Assembly: GCF_950023065.1 (NCBI RefSeq)
Contig: NC_088679.1
Span: forward strand, 56,048,001-56,112,000
Direction: 5' to 3'
DNA length: 64,000 nt
Origin: Planococcus citri
Taxonomy: Eukaryota > Arthropoda > Insecta > Hemiptera > Pseudococcidae
The position numbers and the translations under genes are program-made. Positions 56,459 through 64,000 of this stretch are shown piece by piece (the stretch's first letter is position 1; each line of letters begins with the position of its first letter). The notes beneath the pieces are model-generated. The model was not told the DNA's origin. It searched no databases and saw only the letters and a list, made by a program, of their open reading frames with translations.

Positions 56459-56760
56459 AAATTCAAAAATGAAAAATGAAAGGTTACTTACGTACCTACA
56501 CTATTTGCTAAAACATTTAGCTAACGCATCTGAACTTCTGTGGGACTTCTGTTTTGTTGAATATCTTCAACACATCGTGCGTGAGTTTCGTCTCTCGACG
56601 CAATCTTTATTCAACATTTCAATTTGTGAAATGACCACAATCTAAATTCTAAAGATACCTTCCAGAGTACAAACGTTCTGGAATCAAAGCTTCCGCATAC
56701 AACGTTCGCATGCTCTTCACCAAATCCAAGGTACAGAGCTGGTTCAGTTCCCGAATGGTA
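56459..56760 (-). other. Possible exons upstream of the interrupted recombinase
   Basis: Minus-strand segment about 56756-56655 reads RELNQLCTLDLVKSMRTLYA and EALIPERLYSG, ending at a GTATCT donor. It could belong to the recombinase gene that the transposon split, or to another gene. Not resolved. Confidence 0.25.
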
Positions 56761-56900
56761 AGTTGGAAAACCTATACACGAATTTCAAATTAACGACAAA
56801 TTCGTCCAATTCGTTCTAACCGGCAGCTTGACATTTAAACCTTAAGCGTGTGCTATGGGTCACTTAAAAAACACTTCAAACCGACCATTATCACTACAAT
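56761..56900 (+). repeat. Inverted duplication, left arm
   Basis: Matches the inverse of 59145-59291 over about 145 bp (for example CAAATTAACGACAAATTCG, GTGTGCTATGGGTCACTTAA) with scattered differences. Confidence 0.85.
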
Positions 56901-59144
56901 AGCCCCGAAATGTTCACAAAAGAAACCGTTTATCTAAAACGGTATCACGCTCTCTTTTTTCTTTTCTTTTTTTTCGCAACGACAAACACTTGAAAACGCG
57001 TTGCGTTGGTACCTTCAACACTTGAAAGGTGTGACCGTGTGACCACATACGGAAACCTTTCAGTAGTACCCAGTGGCCCATTTGGCAGCCCATCCAAGCG
57101 GGGTGTACATTAAATAGTGTTTACATAGATAATGTTACACGGTTTTAAATTATGTAAAATCGCCACGCTCAATAGCAATAAAACTGGATACGCGTTTTAT
57201 AGCCCTCGCCCATATGTCCAGACGTCCACCTATTTTTTTTATTTCTTTTTTGAAAAAAAATTACTATGTTATCACATATGATACATCTAATGATGCTGAC
57301 GTTTCCTTATATTATAACGGACTTGGTCGTCGTCGCGTCGTAATAGGGTGGTATTTCTTTTATATTATAATAGCCAAAGGCTGTCTTGCCATCTCTTTCT
57401 AATGCATACTCTCTTATATAGCCGTCAACAAATCATTTATTTATCGGCTTCGCGAACACGTATACGAGTAAGGTAGTACATTGTGAAATATCCTGCTGCG
57501 ATCACATCCCATCAGCCAATCTAAGTACTTAGTTTATTGTTAAAAACGATGAAAAATGTCACCGCGCTGTCCAAACCGGAAGCTCATTATCGGATACACT
57601 GAGTACGCTAGTGTAAACTTCTCGTATACGTTACACTTTTCATCCAACTTGATAATAAAGCTCGTATATCAAATTTAATAATGACGTACCTAAAGGTGTT
57701 GGACTTAACATTGTCCACTATATGTACACTTTCCCACATACTTGTACAACACATTTCCTTGCATTAGAGCTGATTTCAAATCCAGATAATATCACCATAT
57801 TATGTACCTACTTAATCCAACTCGATGGTTTTTTAACAACTTAACCAACATCGTGTACTTTCAAGAGCCCACCTTCGAACCTATCGTGTTTTCAGCAACT
57901 CTGAAAAACCTAGCCCTCGTCAAACAATCGAACAACCGGTACAGTACTTGGGAATTTTTTGAAAAACAGCACGATCTCGTGTATTGAATAAAAATGGAAA
58001 AAAATGGTAAAAAAACAGATGTACGATGTCAATTATTACACTGTATCACTTTTAGGATTCTGAATCGAATTTAGAGTATATGCGAACGTTGTTCATGAAT
58101 ATTTCAAAAACTTCGCCACGTACTCGTACTTGTGGCTCGAGGATAAGGGAGAGAGGGAGGGGGGGCTCGATAGAGTATATTTTTTAGAAAATAATTCAAA
58201 TATACTCTCCTCATACGTGTATGTACGAGTATCGCAAAACCAAATGTTACACAGAGAGAAACCCTTGAAACGTGAAATTCGAAATGGAAAAGTATATACG
58301 AGTCGCATGTCGCCGCTGTTGTTGTTGTTGTTACGAGCTGCGCCAATATTCCACTTCAATATTAGCGTATACTATACGAATATACGTATTCCCGCATGAA
58401 CACGTGTTACACACAAAAAGGGACCTAGTATATTGAAAATAATAGACTTTGAAGATGTTCTTACCGCGACAAGCCTCCTATTTTGGTGCTCCGACCGAGA
58501 GAAAAATTTATTCCACTATTGCCCTTTTATTGCGTAAATAACGTTTTGCTTTGCGATACACACGGTGATAATTTCGATTCGTTTTTCTACGCCGAGTTGC
58601 TGATGGTGGTGGTGGTGACGATGACGAGGCTTTTACAAAAGGGACTGACACAAGCAAACGTAAAAAAAAAACAACTTAGCTGCAGGCATGACACTAGTGT
58701 AATGACAGAAGCCACGTTCTCGTGTACAAAGAGAGAAAGCTATTGCCCTGCAAAATGATTTTTAAATGGGAAGCCCACAAACGTACCTACTTGGTCAGAG
58801 ATGGTGCCTGAATGATGAAAGGAATTCGAATAAGGTTGGTGGTAGGTGTGAGGGGTTGCGAACGTGAATAAGTGAGTGAAGAATGGTACGAGTGGAACTG
58901 ACTATCAAATCAAATCTGTGTCCATTGTGAGAAATACCAATTAGGAGAAGAGTGGGTTCTAAAATTTTCCAAGTTGGGTTTCTTTCGAGATCCAAGAGGT
59001 GAGGTCTATGTGGCTAACCGTAAACAGGGGGTAAATTGTGAATAAGGGATTTTTTTTAAAAAATTGTTCAAATGCATGAAATTAATCCTTTATCGATTTA
59101 TCATTCTTTTGAACGTCCAAGCCTTCAATTATTCTATTTCTTCA
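56901..59144. other. Spacer between the inverted duplicates, no gene supported
   Basis: Contains GTT/GTG microsatellites at about 58314-58332 and 58606-58620, and CpG-containing unique sequence. Frames at 57214-57402, 58093-58399 and 58483-58758 have no motif or splice support. Confidence 0.4.
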
Positions 59145-59291
59145 ATTGTAGTGATAATGGCCGGTTTAAAGTGTTATTTAAGTGACCCATAGCACACGCT
59201 CATTCGCTCGAGGTTTATAAATGTCAAGCTGCCGGTTTGAACGAATTGGACGAATTTGTCGTTAATTTGAAATTCGTATTGATTTTCCAAC
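59145..59291 (-). repeat. Inverted duplication, right arm
   Basis: Inverse of 56761-56900. Confidence 0.85.
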
Positions 59292-59699
59292 TTTCACATA
59301 GTTAGTCAATTAATTTATATTAAATCAGCTGTTACATATGAGAGGACATTCAGTAATATTTTAAAAAATACAAAAAACAAGTTTTCGCGAGCAGTAAATA
59401 AGTAGCTTTAGAAGTGGATCTTCGAAGAGGGTTATTATTCTCAAATACATCGTGATTTTTTGCGTTTGAAAATCTGCAAGTTGCTCATTTTCGGAGTAAA
59501 TTTCATGTATATTGATTTTTTTTCGATTAAGTAGGTATTATTTATACCTAGTATGCAAAAATATGAAAACATGTACTATAATTTCTGAAACTGGAAGAAT
59601 ATTTTTACGAGTATGTAGGCGTAGGCCTACTTACAGTAGTGCAAATTTTTTGTTCATTTTTGGCAATTTTAAAATATTGAAAAAAATTGCAAGTTTTTA

Positions 59700-59880
59700 G
59701 CTTTTTTTTTAGAATTTTGAAATTGTCAATTAGGTATGACCAAAAAATTGGAACCATTCTATTCCAAAATATGTCCTGAATTTCTGAAATTATATTTTTC
59801 GATATTTTGTCATAATTATTGCGAAATAGGTATTTGCGAAGAAAAAGTGTTCAAAACACAAATTTACCGAAAAATAAGAA
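59700..59880. repeat. Half-copy of the foldback family seen at 24.9-25.2 kb
   Basis: Order of CTATTCCAAAATAT, TTTCTGAAAT, ATTTTTCGATATTTTG, CAAAACACAAATTTAC parallels the right arm at about 25070-25187. Confidence 0.5.
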
Positions 59881-60409
59881 ATTAACAAATTTTCAATAGC
59901 TCACTTGGAACTCTACAAGTGGGCTTGAATTTCGATAAGCATAACCCGAGCTGACACAACATCTCAACTATGTACAGGTAACCTTATATCTTTTGAAAAG
60001 GGGCGATTTTCCCAAAAATAGATTACATGTGAACTAGATTAATAAAACCATGGTTTTTTTTCGGAATTGTCTTCTCGTTGAGGACCCATATCTCTCCTCC
60101 GGATACATCTCCGGAGCAGAGATTTTTTTCTGGATGTTTTTCAACTTTAAAACAGCTTTACACTATGCGTGGTCAAAAGGCTTCGACTTTTTTTCGTAAT
60201 CCACCCTAATTTATGCCATAGAAGATTTAAAAAACGATGAAATACTCGGAAAAAATTATTTCTCAGATTGTAATTATCAGAATTTTTGAATTGAAATCAT
60301 TTTGAATGACATTTTTTAAAGAAAATTTGGAGGTGCAAGTATTCTTCTTTTTAAAATCTTCTCTTGCATCAATACACTGCATGCGAAGCGTAGCTCTATC
60401 ACTATAATT

Positions 60410-60966
60410 CACAAAAAGAGTTTGATGAATTTATTATGGATATGCTTATGACAGTCGATCAGTCTACAGATTTTAAAAATGAGCTAATGCGTCGTTCCTA
60501 CCAATCGTTTACGACGTATCTCGATGTTATGCGTAATTGTAATAATGCTTTTTCATCATTGTCAACACACAGCCAATCGGCGAATAATCTGCAGAGTTGT
60601 TTTCGTCTAGGATGATTTATTTGGTGGCGGGATTCATAAAAATTTACCGAACAATTTTTAAATGGTACAATGAATTATTTTTTGAATTCAATTTTATAAA
60701 AAGCTGACATCTTCCTATCCACAAGAAGTGGATCTGAGAAATCGAAAAAATAACATTTTTAAATTGATGCTAAATCTCTAAGGTGAGATCATGTTGATTA
60801 TGCCATCAAAAGTTGTGTTTAGTTGAATGTTCTTTTCATCTTGATCCAAGGACATTAGAATGAATAAAGATACTAATGCCTCTTTTTTTATAGGAAATTC
60901 GTTTTCATTTTCAATTTTAAAGTATGCACACAATTCCTGGATTGTGATATTGTTCTGTATATCCAT
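60410..60966. other. Two coding-like fragments of unknown origin
   Basis: Plus strand about 60415-60620 reads EFIMDMLMTVDQSTDFKNEL and SYQSFTTYLDVMRN before a stop. Minus strand 60966-60778 reads ITIQELCAYFKIENENEFPI and ALVSLFILMSLDQDEKNI. Both look protein-like but have no partner exons and no recognised domain. Confidence 0.3.
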
Positions 60967-61159
60967 TCGGTTATGATTGTATCTGAATCATCATTTATTT
61001 AACGTTTATTATTAACCTTATTTTACCGTAATAAATAATTACGTGATAAACAAAACATACCTTTGTTGAACACTTGGTATGTTCGACTTTCATTTTAATG
61101 AAAGTAGTAAAGTACTTTAGGATAGTCCTTAAATACATGACAAAAAAAAATCACGATTT

Positions 61160-61672
61160 CTTCTGCTCCCAGCCTCCAAAGTGGTGACCTTCAGTGAGAA
61201 AATAATTCCTCATTTTTTTATTTTTTCCATTTTTGAAAAACTCAGGCTGCGGTGGGCCTCACAATTTTCAAAAATTTCAAAATTTCAAATTCCAACACTT
61301 TCAAAAAGTCTCTTTTGAGTAAAATGAACTCTCTTCAGGATATTAACCCTATCCCTCGAAAACGAAGTAGGTCCCCTAGATCAGCTGAAATTCGTATTTT
61401 ACATTAAATTTCAGTCATGTTAGGGGGTCAGCTTGGTTTTCATTGGAAGGGGCTAAAATCGCCATGAGAGTTTATTTTACTCAAAAAGAGACTTTTTAGA
61501 GATGCGATAACAGAACTTGAAATTTTAAAATTTTACAGTGAATTTGTATTTTATAAAATTCTTGAAAATTGAGTGGCCCACTGCAGCCTGAGTTTTTCGA
61601 AAATGAAAAAAATTAAAAGTAAGGAATAATTTTCTCATCAGAGGTCATCACTTCAGGGGCTGGGAGGGAAGA
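61160..61672. repeat. Palindromic foldback repeat
   Basis: CTGCTCCCAGCCTCCAAAGT and AAAAACTCAGGCTGCGGTGG at the left are inverted at the right as CCACTGCAGCCTGAGTTTTT and GGGGCTGGGAG. Mid-arm AAAAAGTCTCTTTTGAGTAA is inverted near 61475. No coding capacity. Confidence 0.8.
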
Positions 61673-63420
61673 AAATCTCAATTTCGAAAAAAAGTACCAC
61701 CCTAAGGTACCTACATTTGTACTTGATATAAATAAAGATCAAGAAATAAGAAATCAGCTTTAAGGTTATATTATTTAAAAGCAAACATATAGCAACCAAC
61801 GCAGCCATCAACAAATATGGCGAAAGTAAATGCAAAAACTATCTTGCAATCAGCGATTCGCAGGCTTGTTTTTTTTTTTGTTGTTCACAATGGCTTGCTT
61901 CACAATCTGACGGTATCAAAAAGCTCCATGATTGCACTTTTACCTAGAAATTTCATGTTTGAAATCGAACATGTGAAACAATCCAACTCTAAATCGGAAA
62001 ATTGTCAGGTAACAGCGTGATTGATTATGGAGTTTTTTTACACCTCAGGTTGTAGAGGAGGGTTTTCAAAATAAAAATAAAGCAAAAGAAAAAATTTAAA
62101 AATTTGAAATTTTTTCACACGTTTAAATTTTAATACGTTACTTACACAACGATCACAGTTATTATTTTGATATGTCATTGAACACAGATGCCCCCCTTCA
62201 TCTGGGATATATTTTTTCTAAAAGGGAACATCTTGCGAAACATTTTGGAGCAAATTTGCCAAACAAAAAATATAGTTGATCTTATGAACAAAATATCTTC
62301 ATCTAACTTGCAAATTTCGTATTTGCGAAGCTCAAAAGATAAAGAATGAAATGTGTTTTATTGAATTTTTCGTTAGGGAAAATGATGAGTTCTCAAGAAA
62401 ATAATTTATTACAAAAAGACCTTGAGAATCGTTTTTTTTTTTTATTTATTCGATCTTATAATATTATTGATGCAGGAACAAGTGCGTACCTTTTCATAGA
62501 ACTTCTGTTTTTTGATCGAAGTCAAATTTTGAAGCCGGTTGATCCGCAATTCCCCCTCTCCCCTAACAAAAAAAGATGTGTTTGCAAAAAAAAATTCTCA
62601 CCAGTACTACGCGCAATTTGAAACATTTAATACTCGTACCTACGAGTATTATAAATGGTCGATAGCTTGAGACATCGCTCTTTCAGTTGGACAACCTGCA
62701 GTTTTTCCTTGAATAAGAAATTTCTGTTCTCATTGGCCGACCGGAAAATCTGACTCATAATTGGTAGGTATTTTACCTTATGAGATCATCAATTTTCAAA
62801 ATCGTTTCGTTTAGTATTTTAAACTGAAGATCAATTTTTTTGTTTTTATGTAGTACATGAAAATTCTGCATGCGAAGCCATGGCTTTACCCTAGTAATTT
62901 TTTGTTGATGATGTATAAGTCACATGAAAAAAAAAAATCATAATTACAATGCAATAAGTAATTTTTTCCCATGTTTAAGGACTATTTCAATTACTGTGTG
63001 GACATTTTGTAATCTCATTCATAACATCAAAAAGTGTCAAGCTTAAATATTTAATGATTTTTACTTGTGGTCATTTGTGAAGAAGTCAATGCGATGACCA
63101 TACATAACGCACAAAAATCATTTTAGAACCATGCCTAATTTTTTGAGGGTGGTGTCCCATCCACCCCGCTTCAGGTGTCCCATGTACATTAGAGTAATAC
63201 TTACGTGGATTTTTCAGTCGAAAAAATCCTCAAATTCAGCAAACTTCCATAATTTTGAAGAAATTTGGGACACATGAACGTCCCATACGTAAGCTGCATG
63301 GGGTCAAAATTATTCTTCGATGTTAAGCTCGCACAGATGTTCAATTTCAATGGTCAGAAAAGCCAACGAGACCAGAATTCACTCGTACGTGATTTTTTCT
63401 TGCTTCGATATTGAGGGGCT
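61673..63420. other. Non-coding stretch
   Basis: No gene supported; low-complexity frames only. Confidence 0.4.
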
Positions 63421-63708
63421 CTAGCTTTTCCCTCTCCCTACCTCGTCGGATACAAATTGCATCGTTACGAAGCAAGTACATTTTAAGGTTTTAAAGTTTG
63501 AACAGTCTTTTTTCATTGTCCTTGGCACCTTCGCGCTACTCTCGTTTTTCATGAGATGCATCTTTATCATAAAGCATATAAGACGTTTGAACGAGCTATC
63601 GATCCTAGTAATAAATTCGGTCGCCGATTCACCTACATTCATTTTAATATTATATGTAGGTACATATTTTGTAGAAGGAAAAAAAAACAATTTTTTATTT
63701 AAATTCAA
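63421..63708 (-). pseudogene. Possible retrotransposon gag fragment
   Basis: Frame contains MNVGESATEFITRIDSSFKR, resembling the G-E-S-xx-EFI-xx-ID-L phrase of Copia-type Gag (UBN2) proteins. Short, Lys-rich and without flanking domains, so only tentative. Confidence 0.25.
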
Positions 63709-64000
63709 TTATGACAGCAGAACTATTCGTGTCAACTGGACGTATTGCGCTACCCTGATAGGTATACTCATATGCAACAAAGCTATATAGATCAAACCAG
63801 ATTTTTCGTTAAACGACTGACCAAATGTTAGATAAAGTTTTGGTAACTGATACTGTAAAAAGAATTAGACGAATACCGGAAGGATAGACGAGACTTTTTA
63901 TTAATTGATGAAAAGGGTAAATAAAAAGTTGAAAATTCAGATTTTTTCAAATTGATAATTTTTTAACAAAATTTTAGAACCATTAAGTAATGTGGTGAAA

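Noticed and set aside
50481..56470. An 8-9 bp target duplication for the Merlin-type element
   Set aside because: I compared the flanks at several possible tip positions and found no convincing match.
1..64000. tRNA, rRNA or CRISPR features
   Set aside because: Nothing with cloverleaf layout, rRNA-like conserved blocks or regularly spaced identical repeats was seen by eye; a covariance-model scan would be needed to exclude tRNAs.

Overview
The window is animal nuclear DNA: AT-rich, with spliced genes carrying GT-AG introns and a very high load of transposable elements. The recurring TACCTAC/GAGTA-rich intergenic texture, the legumain-like secreted genes and the mix of DNA transposons suggest an insect, possibly a hemipteran such as a scale insect. 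That placement is inference; no rRNA, tRNA or mitochondrial marker was seen.

6.9-23.0 kb: two paralogous legumain-like (peptidase C13) genes lie head to head. Gene 1 (minus, 8 exons, 307 aa) lacks the C-terminal prodomain. Gene 2 (plus, 10 exons, 446 aa) keeps it. Their first seven introns have the same phases, and exons 5 and 7 are the same length in both. Both have lost the catalytic His and Cys, so they look like secreted pseudoenzymes. Five copies of one ~210-bp TA-flanked MITE, foldback elements and minisatellites fill the introns and the space between the genes.

23-31 kb: relics of transposon genes (an En/Spm-like fragment, a hAT-like fragment, an unidentified gene) and several palindromes.

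31.2-41.8 kb: a Ty3/Gypsy-type LTR retrotransposon on the minus strand. It has identical 270-bp LTRs, a 4-bp target duplication and a primer-binding site. Gag and Pol are joined by a textbook TTTAAAC -1 frameshift heptamer set directly on the gag stop. Downstream of the integrase core a second in-frame-type slippery site (AAAAAAT) leads into an ORF that carries an extra, catalytically complete RNase H followed by the integrase GPF/Y module. The ordinary RNase H upstream has lost catalytic residues. A further coiled-coil ORF in the env position is split by a 674-bp hAT MITE with an exact 8-bp duplication.

42-46 kb: a 1.36-kb piggyBac-type foldback (TTAA), two exons of an unrecognised, possibly OB-fold, gene and a hAT-like MITE.

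49.9-56.5 kb: a ~6-kb Merlin/IS1595-type DNA transposon with long terminal inverted repeats that are themselves palindromes. It encodes a 367-aa three-exon DDE transposase and, converging on it, a second four-exon gene of unknown function. It sits in the coding sequence of a tyrosine recombinase relic.

56.5-64 kb: mostly non-coding, with an inverted duplication, a foldback and short coding-like relics.
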